Shown here: positions 46,680 through 58,700 of the stretch, in pieces
How the letters are laid out: every line of letters starts with the position of its first letter
How positions within the stretch are numbered: position 1 is the stretch's first letter
Assembly: GCA_022813625.1 (NCBI GenBank)
Contig: JAKLMB010000004.1
Coordinates: forward strand, 1,550,001 to 1,614,000
Direction of reading: 5' to 3'
Source of the DNA: Aaosphaeria pasadenensis
Lineage: Eukaryota; Ascomycota; Dothideomycetes; Pleosporales
DNA: 64,000 nt
Program-made: the position numbers and the translations under genes
Notes under the pieces: generated by a model
What the model was told of the DNA's origin: nothing
The model's input: only the letters and a program-made list of their open reading frames with translations
Databases searched by the model: none

Positions 46680-47748
46680 ATGGGTAAAGCAGGAAGATTC
46701 GCATGCATATTCTTGCCTATGGCATTGACCATCGCGTCACTCATTTGCACAATCCTCGTCTTCTCCGGACAGACCAACAAGGACATGTCACTACCCCGAG
46801 ATCTGTACTTCATCAAGGTAAGCAGTGCCCACACAACGATGCTCGTCACTAGAATATCTCACTGACCCGACTGTTAGATCAACGCAAAAGACTTCACAGC
46901 AGACCCAGACACGATATTAGACAAGATCCCCGATAACATCGAGATCAACAACGACCTGCTCAACGCTCTCCAGAGCGTCGCCAAGGCCGACGACATCAAG
47001 GACTTCTACAAGGTCGGACTCTGGAACTACTGCGAGGGCGAGATCAATGACAAGGGCGACGAGAAGATCACCCACTGCTCTCCCCGCAAGACCAACTTCT
47101 GGTTCAACCCCATCGATGTCTGGAACCTCAAGGACACCGCCGCCCAGAAGGTCTTCGACGATGAGCTCAAGAACGGCGTCGAGGTCTACTCCAAGATTGC
47201 CAAGTGGGTCTTCACTGCCTACGTCGTCACCATCTGCTTGACTGTCGCCGAATTCATTGTTGGTATCTTCGCCATCTTCAGCCGCTGGGGTAGCCTTGCC
47301 ACCACCATCGTCTCTTCTGTAAGTTTCCGCCGTATACTCCTTCTGCGAGCCCACTCTAATGCATTCACAGGTCCAGACTGTCTTCATCATTGGCGCCGCT
47401 GGCGCCGTTACTGCCATCTACGTTAGCTTGCTCGGTGTTTTCTCCGCCGTCCTCAGCCACTACAAGATCAAGGCCGAACTCGGTGGATCCATGATGGCCG
47501 TTGTCTGGCTCGGTGTTGCTTTCTCGGTCGCGTCCGGCTTCTTCTGGCTCATCTCCGTCTGCTGCTGCTCCGGAAAGTCCCCCCACAAGAAGGTCTCCGT
47601 CGAGAAGACTCCCTACACTTACGAGCGTGTCGCTTCTCCTTACCTCGGCGGCCAGCAGCAGGGTCACCAGCTTGGAAACATGCCTGCGTCCGGCCACGGT
47701 ACCGCTGGTACCGCCTATGAGCCCTTCAGGCACGATTCTCGCGTTTAA
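46680..47748 (+). CDS. Sur7/PalI-type four-span plasma-membrane protein, 318 aa
   Basis: Member of the Sur7/Fmp45 claudin-like family, whose yeast members mark eisosomes/MCC domains and affect cell wall and sporulation. Exons 46680-46817, 46878-47318, 47371-47748, with introns of 60 and 52 nt, all in phase 0. Helix 1 is FACIFLPMALTIASLICTIL. The extracellular loop has the family signature GLWNYCEG and a second Cys (THCSPRKTNFWFNP). Three further spans follow: WVFTAYVVTICLTVAEFIVG, VFIIGAAGAVTAIYVSLLGV and MMAVVWLGVAFSVASGFFWL. The cytosolic tail starts CCCSGKSPHKK, a possible palmitoylation and basic patch, and contains Tyr/Gly/Gln-rich sequence ending FRHDSRV. The two loop cysteines probably form the disulfide seen in claudin-like proteins. 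Splice sites are strong (GTAAGC, GTAAGT). Confidence 0.92.
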
Positions 47749-48981
47749 GTGACGGCTCGAGGAGATGAGAGTGTGTGGACATTGAAGGTGTAATGGAGAA
47801 TGCCTGTAATGGATATGTTTATCAACTTGGCAGCGCAGACTTGCATGACGCAATGTCATAAACATGAAACGATCATGGACGACAACTTTGGGTTTTCTCT
47901 CTTTTTGATTATGGGAAACGTGTTTCTCTATACCACGGCGTTCTAGCATGGAGCATTGGAGCCATCTATTATTTTGGTTTACAAGAAAAAGGTCGTCAAG
48001 TAGGGCGGCGACTGGACAGATAGAGTTGACCGGTTGGTTACGAGAGAATATCTTCTAGCCACCGTATTACCATGAAATATCTTTGAACTTTTCCAACATC
48101 CTCATTCTCTTCCTTCTGGTGATGAATTTCGTTTTGAGTTGTCTACCCCTCAGTCGCAGCAGTTTCCGGCCAGCATGTACGGTACAATCCATATCGGCGA
48201 GGTATCAGCTCCACCAGAAGAAATGCATGCTCGAAATAGTGCTGACAGGATTCTTACCCACGTCATCATGGTTTTTGCTAGCTCGAACCTTTATGTCCCA
48301 TCCGACTACGCCAGTAATTCCGTCCACTCCAAATCTAGATAACTTGTACGAGGCTGAGGCTCATGATCAAGCAACAAGAACACTAGACAACCATACACGC
48401 CAACCCACTCATCTACCTCGTCTGTTCCCAACGTCCCCTCCCAAGATAGAATGCTTGAAAAGAAACCTGAAATCAAGAGGTACTACTAATTGGCAATTAG
48501 CGGTATCCCAACCTCGACCCCAACTAAATCTTACACCCACGCCTCCCTTCGGGTTCGCAGCCGAAGTTCGCTCCTCTCGCGCGAAGCGGCTGAGGTGTGC
48601 GAGTAACTACGTACGAACGAACAGACACACACACACGGATAGGATTCTTCTCCGCTCTCGAGTCGGAGGGCGCTGCTATTGGTGCGCGTGATGGAGCCAG
48701 GGCGGGGGATGACGGGCGGATGGGTGAGATAGTTGGTTCGCCGTGATTGTTTTGCCTTTTTTTGATAGTTGATGGGGTAATGGGAGGGGAGGGAGAAGGG
48801 GGAATGTATTCAAATGTTCTTGATTTTCTATATGCGATGTGTATATGCGTATGCGTATGCGTGGCTACTGTGATCGATGCTTGTGATAGTCATAAAATGT
48901 TCATGAGATCCCGAATTTTGTATATATGCGTATGTCCCAACAGCACATTCCCCCTCGAATAGCCATGAACAGGCCGTCTCA
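47749..48981. other. Convergent intergenic region
   Basis: Lies between the 3' ends of the Sur7-type gene (+) and the hydrolase gene (-). The 202-codon frame at 48083-48691 depends on a non-ATG start and has no domain; I do not call it. TATGCG repeats occur at about 48843-48862. Confidence 0.55.
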
Positions 48982-50547
48982 TCAGCTATTCCAGAAGCTC
49001 CGTTCCTGCTGATTGACGACGATGTCCGCGATCTCGCGGGGCCTCTCAATCGCCACCTCATGGCCCGTACCCTTCATGACGAACGCCTCGACGCCGTCAT
49101 CGCCCAGCACGCCCTTCGCATCCGGCACGAGCTCCCCAGCAACGATGATGGGATCCGTCTCGCCGAGCACGAGCACCACCCTGTCGAACGTCGACTTGCC
49201 CTCCCGCATATTGTCGCGGATGATGCGCCAGCGGTGGTGCTGGTCGTGGATGGGCGCGTAGCGGATCGAGGATATGAACGCCGGGACGAAGCCCGCGTGG
49301 TGCTCGATCTGCCAGTCCACGACCGCGCCGACCGTGGACTGCGGGTGCGAGGGCAGCAGCGCCGTGTGCGACGAGAGGTACACGGCTTGGCTGCGTAAAC
49401 CTCCTTTCTTCGTTCCGCCGCCGCCGCTCGTCGTGCTGTCGGATTCGGGCTCGATGGTCCGGGCGGTCGAGGGCCCCGTGTAGAGTCTCTTCGCGACGAG
49501 GCGTTCCACGAACGAGTTCGGGAGGATGCTGCTGGTGGAGTAGAGGAGGCGGGATTTCCACGTCACGTGTTTGGATCGGATGAGGCCTCCCGGCGCCAGG
49601 AGGATGAGGTTGGCGATGCAGGAGGGGAAGTGGGATGCGAAGTCTGCGGCTATGGCGCCGCCCAGGGAGTATCCGATCAGGGTGAAGGATTTCCAGTGCA
49701 GGAGGGAGGACTGGATGGCGATGAGGATCTGGGTTGCGTAGAGTGATGAGTCGTAGCGGTAGAGCTTTGGGTCTGGGGAGGCGCTGTAGCCGCGGCCGAA
49801 GAGATCTATTTGAAGGTGTTAGATGGATATGCATGTATATTCTGTGCTCCATGGTAACTGGAAGAGGGGCATGGGGATATCGAAATAGATGATTACTGAA
49901 TAGGGACGAAGTAGTGAGAAAACAGAAGTATTATAGACCAAGGGAGAATTGAACAATCGAAACTGGAGGAAGAAAGTAATATCAAAATATATCGATCCAT
50001 CGAAGTGGAGTCCAATGGATCAGCACTTGCGGTATGGATGTGATGCCGCTCATGATGGATACTTGATATTGGATTGAGAACTCAATTCAAGCCAACAACG
50101 ACATTAGGAAGAGAATCTACATAACCTACCCATAAGCATCACTCTGCAACCCCTTCCGACCAACTCATGGGCCAACCCAGCCAAAGCAATGCTCGGAGTG
50201 CTGATTCCATGTATCAGAAGGACCTTGTCTCCATCTTTGGGACCCCACTCGTATAGCCGAACAGTGCCATAAGGACTGTCTACATCTCGTGCTCCGGGTA
50301 GAGCATCTAATGGATACGGCAATGGCTTAGCGTCCTTGTTCGCAGACTGAGAAGATGCGATTGCCTTGGGAGAGGGGGTGTATCTCGGTCTATCTGTTCC
50401 GAGGGTACTGGATGTCGTCAGGTTGACGATGACTGCACATGCACCGAGGGTTGCTACACCCGCAAGTAGGTACAGTGGGACATTATGAGATGGAGGAGCA
50501 TTATGTCCCAGGCGATACTTGGAGATCAGACCCGACAGAGTGGACAT
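48982..50547 (-). CDS. Alpha/beta-hydrolase with N-terminal membrane segment, 413 aa
   Basis: Serine hydrolase of the alpha/beta fold; substrate unknown. Exons 50547-50130 and 49805-48982. The phase-1 intron of 324 nt is long for this window but ends in a good branch/acceptor (CTAACACC...AATAG). It splits MLM from DLFGRGYSASPDP exactly where the family is continuous. Features in order: hydrophobic helix near residues 25-45 (VPLYLLAGVATLGACAVIVN), oxyanion strand KVLLIHGISTPS, DLFGRGYS loop, nucleophile elbow LIGYSLGGAIAADFASHFP (Ser), acidic residue in VVLVLGETDPIIVAGE, and His in MKGTGHEVAIERPREIA. A low-complexity insert (about SDSTTSGGGGTKKGG) lies in the lid region. The N-terminal helix suggests membrane anchoring. 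The triad looks complete. Confidence 0.9.
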
Positions 50548-52872
50548 TGTGAGTGGTAGGTAGCAAGAGATGTTGGGTGTTCCAGGTCAGAAGGGTCGTT
50601 GTTCCGAGGTCCAGACCAAACTCTCCCAGCTAAGATAACTCGCTAGTTACACGATGCATCTTTCTTCATCCTTCTATAAGTACTAAAATGGGTAACGTAA
50701 ATATAAGAATGAGTGTAGCAATGTACCAAATGAGTAGTGCCAGTTAAGAATGGTTTGTTTATTTTCTTCTTCAAGGAAATGGATTAATATCACATGAAAA
50801 TCTACATGGCTATGATCTGAGGTGTGTAGCCGAAAATACTAAACTTCCGTACATTTGAAGATTCATGAATTCTAGCAAAATGTAGCAATTGCATAAGACG
50901 AGCACGAGCTGAGTTCATCCTATATTCCTTCAAAAACTTGGTTTTATACTAGTAGGATAAACACCTGAAGTGGACTTGTCGCTCTGATCCAACGCACACC
51001 AGCTACTTGTATGGTCATCGATAACTCACGGAACGCAGAAACGAACGCGGAAACCTAGATTCAAGAAGGAAAATCGGACTTTAGACTGTGCATCGTAATC
51101 CTTGAATTGGCTCATTATTCAAATGTACTGACCCGTGTAATCATTACCATTGCTGTGGATTGCGCCCCAATAGATCGCATCTATGTCAAAAGTCATCCTG
51201 ATTCTATAGTCGAACCATAACCTTTCCGGAGCTCACGGCAATTGGTCACAGTAAGCATCTATGCGCTGTAACATTCAAAGGCATTGAAGACTAAAATTCA
51301 AGCAAGAGCAAAGAATATCCTCTACCAATCACCAACATCTTCAGCATCCGCCTGCGCAACGTCGCGATATTATTCTACAGGAACTCGTACGGAGAGATTA
51401 GATCGGCTAACTTGATGTGCGGCGGCGGACGGCGATCTTCCTACAGCCAAGGGGTAAGCCGCTCAAGGGTAAGGGGACAGACCCTCACAGTTGTTACAAG
51501 TTGCTATGAACTGTTTTAGTGGCCAGTTGTAGCCTTTTTTTGCCTTGTGGCACAGGGAACGGTCCTTCGCGAGAGGGCCGCTATTTTAGCACTGGCTCGT
51601 CTGCCGCGTACGCTCGCCATTTGCTAGGTGTCAGGGCTTTGTAGAAACATGTGAGCCAAAATTAGTTGTTGCTGAAGGGGTCCATGGTTGTAAAGTCTTG
51701 TCCTTTTCTCATCGTGGTTTGATATGGTCGCAGTTCCGTACTCCGTACACAGTTACAGAAATGCTATCAACGAAGCACTGGGAAGTACGGAGTAGTTAGA
51801 TAAATCGTAACTATATCTGGGTTCTTGGTCAGCTCGACTGGCTGACATGATGGTAACTCGTCGTGTGATGGTGGACAAACAAACACAGTATGGAAATGGT
51901 AGCAATTCTGTTTCTTCCCTCTTCTCACCGTCCACATCTACCAGTAGCTAGGTAGGGATAGTGTAGGTATGTACTTTGTAGGTACGGAGTATATGGCGCA
52001 TGGACTTCCCTACTTCAACTTGATCTTCGCCGCCCTGTGCGGCTGATGCTGGTGTGCTGATGCAGATGCCAGACGCCAGATGCAGATGCGTGTATTTGTA
52101 GCGCAGTTGAGTTCGGTGCAGTGCAGGACGGGGCAGGGCAGAGCAGGGCAAACCTTTTGTGTGGCATTGCATTGCCATGATGCTTGCAAGTTTCCCCCAT
52201 AGAGGCATAGAGGAGTGGCCAAGCGCACGTCTCTTTGCTCGGCGGAGCTGCTAATTAGCTGCGGTCAGCTACGTCCTGGAGACATTTGACGACGACTTAC
52301 CACCACTAACTTCCGTTCACTGCTTCTTACTTGTTACTGCTATTGCTCTAGTTCTAGTTACCAGCTACTACTCGCTGCAACGACTACACAGTGCACACAG
52401 TGCACACACACGCACACGCCTCAGCCTCCTTCTGGCTATCTCTTACTTACCTCACCTTACCCACTCTGTCACTCTCTTGTCTTTCCCCCTCCGCTTTTGC
52501 TCACTCCTTCCCCAGGGCTGAATGGAATTCATCCTTGTCTTTGTCTGCGTTCAGAGCCCCTCAGACCTATCTTTGATATACCGACCCTTTTAAAGCTGTC
52601 CGCCCGTATTTGCCGCTCCTGCTTGCTCCTCCCTTCCTACTCCGCGAGTCTCTCCGTGAGAGCCGCCTGTTTCGAAACTCCTTGGTCCTACGATCAAACC
52701 TTTCCCTCCTCAGGCGCCGCTTGCCACACCCCGTCTTCTTTCTCCCTGTGATTATTATAGACTTCGCTGCCGGAATCCATATACCCCGATCAATACGCGC
52801 TCTGGGAACTACGCAATACATCGAGATACTGGACGCCGCTGCATGGACGGCTGGATACGGTGGTAATTCGCA
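50548..52872. other. Divergent intergenic region between hydrolase and PAP2 genes
   Basis: No gene seen in 2.3 kb. The left half is AT-rich. About 51739-51991 carries three copies of the 10-mer TACTCCGTAC or its reverse complement plus TAGGTA-type elements. About 52380-52850 is strongly CT-rich and reads as the PAP2 leader. Confidence 0.55.
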
Positions 52873-54667
52873 ATGCAAGACTGGTCGAATTCTGGAAAGC
52901 TTCCAGAGCGTCTCCCGTTCTCGAAGAAACGTCTCCCTAAACGAGTTATCTTCTCGTATGTGCAATTAACACACCAGCCAGAGGCGCATTCCCAGATTGC
53001 TGACGAGATATACGCAGGTACATTTTCGACTATGTTATCATCGTGTAAGAACGAACCAGACATACGACCACTTTCCCTCATGATACTTTCGCTAACCGTT
53101 GCGCGTATACAGAGTCCTCATCGTCGCCTTCTACATCGTAGACAAGATCCCACCTTTCTACCAACCTTTTTCCCTCGACAACTACACCCTCTGGTACCCA
53201 TACGCGGACCCCGAACGTATCCCCGTCTTCCAGCTCTGCCTCATCTGCGTCGCCGCACCCGCTGCTATCATTGCATTCTATACCCTTGTCATAGATGGAC
53301 TATTCTCCCACCAGACGCCCATGCCGGCGGGCGCTCATGGACTCCGAAAGCTTAGCGGACGCTACAGGCTGAAAGACAGGCTCTGGGAGCTGAATTGTGG
53401 TATCTTGGGACTAGGTGTCGCAGTCGGAGCTGCTTTCACAATCACCGGTATGTCTCGCTACCGTGCAGATGTAGTATACAGAGGTTGACAATGAGTTTAG
53501 GTGCCCTGAAGAACGCGATCGGAAAGCCGCGCCCTGACCTGATCCACAGGTGCGTTTCTTATGACTATAAAATAGCAACAGTAAGCTAATTGTTCTAGGT
53601 GTAACCTAAACATGGATATGGTCAAAGCAATTGCGGACCGCACGCTCGCAACCGTAAAGTTTTGCCAGGAAGAAGATAAGGCAAAGCTTAATGACGGTTT
53701 TAAGAGCTTTCCGTCTGGTCACAGCAGCAGTATGTATTTGACTACTTGAGGATTCTTTGATGTCTGACATTGTACAGCTGCCTTTGCCGGATTATTTTAC
53801 CTGTCCCTCTATCTCGCTGCCAAATTGCATGTGCTGGATTCCAAGGGAGAGGTCTGGAAAGCCTTCATTGTTCTCGTGCCTACGCTTGGAGCCTGTCTCG
53901 TGGCCGGATCCCGAATCATGGATGCGCGCCATCACCCGTTCGATGTTCTGTTTGGTAGTGCTATGGGAATACTGGTAGCTTGGGCCTCATATCGACAATA
54001 CTTCCCTCCCGTCTCCGAGACATGGCGGAAGGGACGCGCATACCCAATTCGTGCATGGGGCCGTCAACCGATCGCACCTGAGCAACTCACGACACGAATC
54101 GATGAAGACGTAGAGCCTCTTCGCCCTCTGCGAAGGGAACCCACAGATGTTGAGGATCGCGCAGCAGCTTCCGGATTCTCCGCACAGGCAACAGCTGGAG
54201 CCGGCAGCACCTCGCCAGGTGTCAATGTATTCCGGGAACAAATTTCACAGTCGCAGCGGCGGAGACAGGATGATGGCCAGCCTTACGGGATTCAGCATAC
54301 CGACACCCTTGCATCGACAATGTCTACCAAGGTTGCCAGATATCAAGGTCAGATGCCTGGCCCGAACCCCTTCGCAAGCGATAGTGTACGGCGACAAGAT
54401 AACTACGACTACTCTTCCTCTGACGAAGACGACAACTACGAATTGCAACAGCGATACGGACGTTCAACAACCCAAACTGCCGGTGCATCTTACAACCAAG
54501 TCGATGGCAGACTAACAGACACGGGCTATCACCCTCCCTCAGGAATCAGCCCACACCCCACGCCACCTCCTCACGCGGGCGGCCGTCCCTTCCAGACTAC
54601 AGGCCCGACAGGAGATCTCGCTGACGCACCCAGTGCTCCTCCACATTCTATAGGCACAGCTGCCTAG
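52873..54667 (+). CDS. PAP2-family lipid phosphate phosphatase (Dpp1/Lpp1-like), 6 exons, 504 aa
   Basis: Integral membrane phosphatase acting on phosphatidate, diacylglycerol pyrophosphate or related lipids. Exons: 52873-52955, 53018-53044 (27 bases), 53113-53447, 53501-53549, 53599-53729, 53778-54667; phases close. Helix 1 is rebuilt across two introns (RVIFSYIFDYVIIVVLIVAF). The three PAP2 signature motifs are present: KNAIGKPRP, SFPSGHSST (split by the fifth intron) and SRIMDARHHPFDVLFG; the catalytic residues are the His of the second and third motifs. Six spans are likely (others include LCLICVAAPAAIIAFYTLVI and AFIVLVPTLGACLVAGS). The C-terminal 200 residues are a hydrophilic Ser/Pro/Gln-rich cytosolic tail with SSSDEDD and many Asn/Gln, longer than in yeast Dpp1. 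The upstream in-frame choice is limited; this Met gives a normal short cytosolic N-terminus. Confidence 0.93.
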
Positions 54668-55776
54668 TTCTCCTGAAGTCCAGCAGGGAGCACATGACGG
54701 AGAATCTTCGATTAAGGAAGTGTCTTCGGTATTTTCGAAATAGTTATTTTCGCACATGATACAAACAATAGGCCGTATCGAATGGGTGCTTCGACGAGCA
54801 ACTAGCATGGCATTTGAAATGATAGCGCGGCGGTTCCGGCGCTTTTCGAGGGTTTGGGAAAACTAATTGCATCTTTTGTATGATGAATGGTGTTGGTGCA
54901 ATATCACACTTTTTTTTCTGGAATATCGCGCCGGTCTCATGGTGCGCTGGGTTATGTATGAGCTGAGCATTGCACAGCGCTTACTCAATATGAGCATCAA
55001 GAAATATCTCGAAATGTTCAAATACTTTATTTGATTTCACGTAATGACTTGTCCCTCTATTCCTTGTGATGGTTTCTTCTGTTTCCCAACGCTCATGTGA
55101 ACCTGGCCGAACAAATGTTGATTTCCCGATGACTACCCATGGTTATATCTGTTGGACAATTTGGATGCTCAGGATAACATTTAGAGATGCGAGTTAGCGA
55201 AAGAAAGAATGTCATGTGTGTATTCCGTACAAAGGTTTAACAACACAGGTTTCTTTGTTCGGAAGAGGTGCGGAATTCAAAGATAGCCTGCGTTGCATAG
55301 CACCCTACTACATTAGGAGAACAGGGTGATGGATCTAGACGGGATCGATGTAGTCTCGGTAATCCTACGAGTACAATCGAATGAATACTTAATGTATCTC
55401 ATAAATAAGACGGTGCTGCGTAAACAAAAGTATGTTATTAGTAGGTTCGGCGTGGTCGGAATCCCCCACATTATTTGTTGTGCCTAATGCATGTGGATGT
55501 GGCTTGAGCCGATCGACCCTGTGGCTTACGCGTAACTCTTGGAGCATCCAGCGTCATTAATAGCTAGTTACCAACCTAGTGCCCATCAGTCGTTGCTTTC
55601 ATTTCTCCTATGCTCTCACTCCACATTCGCTCACACGCCTTTTCCATTCACAATTTCGATAATTCTTTTTCCCGTTACTTGGTGTTTTCACTCCTCACGC
55701 CTGGCGTGCGACCCTCCGATCATGCAAGTCCCTCCACCACCGTAACCGTCTTTCCTCCCAACAGGAGTAATAAATC
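54668..55776. other. Intergenic between PAP2 and the 1245-aa protein gene
   Basis: No coding signal; AT-rich with many stops. About 55600-55770 is CT-rich and likely the promoter and leader of the downstream gene. Confidence 0.6.
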
Positions 55777-58700
55777 ATGTCCGAACTGTCAAGCGAGGGC
55801 CGACCTTCTGTGTCAACATCATCCTCACATACCTTGAATTCACGATATTCGAGTTCGCACGCGGGAAATGGGGAAGCAAGCTCGACACAAAGGCTGCGTC
55901 ATGCCACCGGACATGACGGCGATGCAGGGCATAGTTCAACGGCATCCTCGTCACGGACAGCGGGCAGCCCATTAAGACCAGTGCCAATCGAAGAGCAGGA
56001 CAACTCACATCGAAAACAGCGGAACAGGAAGTCTGGTGGCTTTCTTCTTGATCCAATCTTCCCTTCAGGTCCTACCTCTCGCACCGCACGTCGAAGCGCA
56101 CACGCCGAAGATGCGACCCGCACACGTAACTCGCGGCACGCCCACGCCCATACCCACGAGGGTAATACGCAGCGGAATCGAATACAGGCAGATGGCTCTG
56201 GAGTTGCCCACAGTTCGCCCTTGTCGCGACAGGTAGCCATAGCAGATGAGCCAACGGGCGAGGAGGGAAATGTTGCTCATGCTACGGGCAATGATGGCAA
56301 TGAGAGACTGCGCGTAGCAAAGACAAGGAACAACAACCGCGATAAGTCCTCGTCAAGGCAGTCTGCGAGTAGCGACGTACAAGCGCCAGCAGCAATTGAT
56401 CCGAACCAGCTGGTACACATGGCCTTGGACCTTAGCGAGAGTCGACGAAGAAACTACTCTGCTGGACAGATCATAGGAGCGCCAGGTACAGATACGAGGA
56501 GGGTGAGATCATCTATCGGGCCACACACTGAAGGAAGCCTCCGTACACAGGGCAACAAAAGCAGCCTGGGACAGTATCTGAACGAGCAACGACGTATATC
56601 GCGGGCCATGTCTCCGACAGGTGGCCGAAGTTCACCTTCTCGTATACGGCATTTATCCACTTCAGCACCCAGGCATCTGTCAGTTTCTGTACAGGGACAG
56701 TCTCAAGAGCCTTCGGCGGCGACCTTAGCCCGACGTGATAAAGCGCGTGCGTATATCGAGCTTCATATGGAGTACCTGCGTCTTCTTGACTATTTACCGC
56801 CACTGAAGCCAGATGCCTCGGCACCTGGGAATTTTGTAGTTACTGCAAACAATGTGCCCGGTAGCCCACATGCTTTCCTTACTCGAACTCCATCACATGC
56901 GAACGCAAAGCACGACTTAGGGCGCCCTTACAATCCTCTACAGTACCTTAGAAATAGGAGGACCAGAGCTCGAGAGCGCGTTGTAATGAACCATGGATCT
57001 GAAGAATTTTCTGATCTCGACCTCGTCAGAGATTGGGTTGATAGAGTAGAGTTTGAAATCCAGACTCCGCATTATCGCCAGCATAACAAAGTAGCTTTGC
57101 CGGACCTTCACGAGGACTACCATGGGGCAGGTCTACCCTCCAAGCCCTCCAGACCTCGCATGGGCTGGGTATTCACTCCCGAAGAGTTACTGGCAGACGC
57201 ACATTGGGCAGAACAGGGTGAAAATAAGACCTTACTGGAAGATAGGCATGGGCGCAAAATCTTCCCACTTGCAGACTTGCAAAGGCCGGATCTTCAACAG
57301 CCACGAGCAAGCAAGGAATACTCAGACAAAGGCCGGAAAAGTTGGACTGAAAGCGTCAAAGGGGTTAAGGTTACTGACTCACAGCGTGAAGAGGAAAGTG
57401 ATCAGACGAGCGAACGCGGCCGCAAAAGACGACTCCTCCCGGGCCTGCGCGTGGATGATAAGAAATCCAAAAAGCACAGTTGGCGAGGTTCACGGGCTCA
57501 GTCTTCCAGTTACTCCGATTCTTCGAGTTCAGATTCAGATTCACTCAAGCACCGGCAACACAAGTCTCGCCGAACCGTCGATGTCAACAACAATACCGGT
57601 CCTCTGGAGCTGCGCATCAATGAGATGCTCGAGAAGGAGAAGGAGGCTAAAGAGAAGAAGTCACACACACCCACTTTCATCTCCCCTGATACCCCTGACA
57701 AATGGGGATTTGGCAAGATCGACCCCCCAGCTCATGATTCATCTCGAGCTTCTTTAGAGGTTCCGGCCACATCCAACGGTTCTGCCGAACACGCACCTAC
57801 TGCTCTTATTCAGGATCTAAAAGTCCCACCAAAGAACAGAACCAATTATGCTACATCTTCGAGCCATCCACATGAACCGCGTTCATCCTTTGAAGACCTG
57901 GACAGCACCGCACCGAGCACACCACTTCAGCCAAAACCATTTCCCCACATTGGCGCCAATCTGTCTCCACCTCCAAGTCGCGGAGGCTCTTTCAAGAAGA
58001 CACCAAAGCACAAGCTTGACCTATTTCGGTCGGACGAGAGTACGAAGGGTCATAAGCTCGATCCAGACTCGGCAGGAACCGATAAGCAGCGGCATGGTAG
58101 ACACTCTTTTGAAGAGACACACGATGACATTGGGCTAGGGCCCGCAATCATGGCTGCTCCTGCTGCAGTGAAATCCTTACTCACACATCGGCGGAACGAG
58201 AGCCATACCAGTTTATCCAGTCCTGAGGGAATTCGCAAAGATAACAGAGACTCGAGGGAACAAAAGGAGGCGCCATCGGCAGTGACACGTTTTCTTAAAG
58301 GGGTCAAGAATGAAGGGTCCAAGGTTGGCGAATTTATCTTCCGTCGCGACCGCCCGCCCGAAGATTCGGACGCAAGCTCCGATTCTGAGGATGATGGTTT
58401 TGCCTCGGACGGAAATCAAAGTAATGTGCAGAAGAGACTGCGACCAAACCTGAGCCGGAACACGACCGCCGCGACTATTGCCAGCACCACATCGAAGAAG
58501 AACGGCCGGTACCACGTAGAATTACCAGTCTTCCGTTCCACCAACCAGAGTAACGATCAAGAGGAGACGAATGCATCCGATTACTTTTCAGATGATCATA
58601 TCAGCTATCAGGCTCGTTCTATTGCAAACTCCCGTTCGCAGCGCTTCAAGCAACTGGCCCCTCCTCCTATTGATATGGACTCGATCTCTGTGACATCAAC

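Noticed and set aside
48083..48691. 202-codon plus-strand frame downstream of the Sur7-type gene
   Set aside because: Begins with a non-ATG codon, has a composition typical of translated non-coding DNA, and lies in a convergent 3' region.
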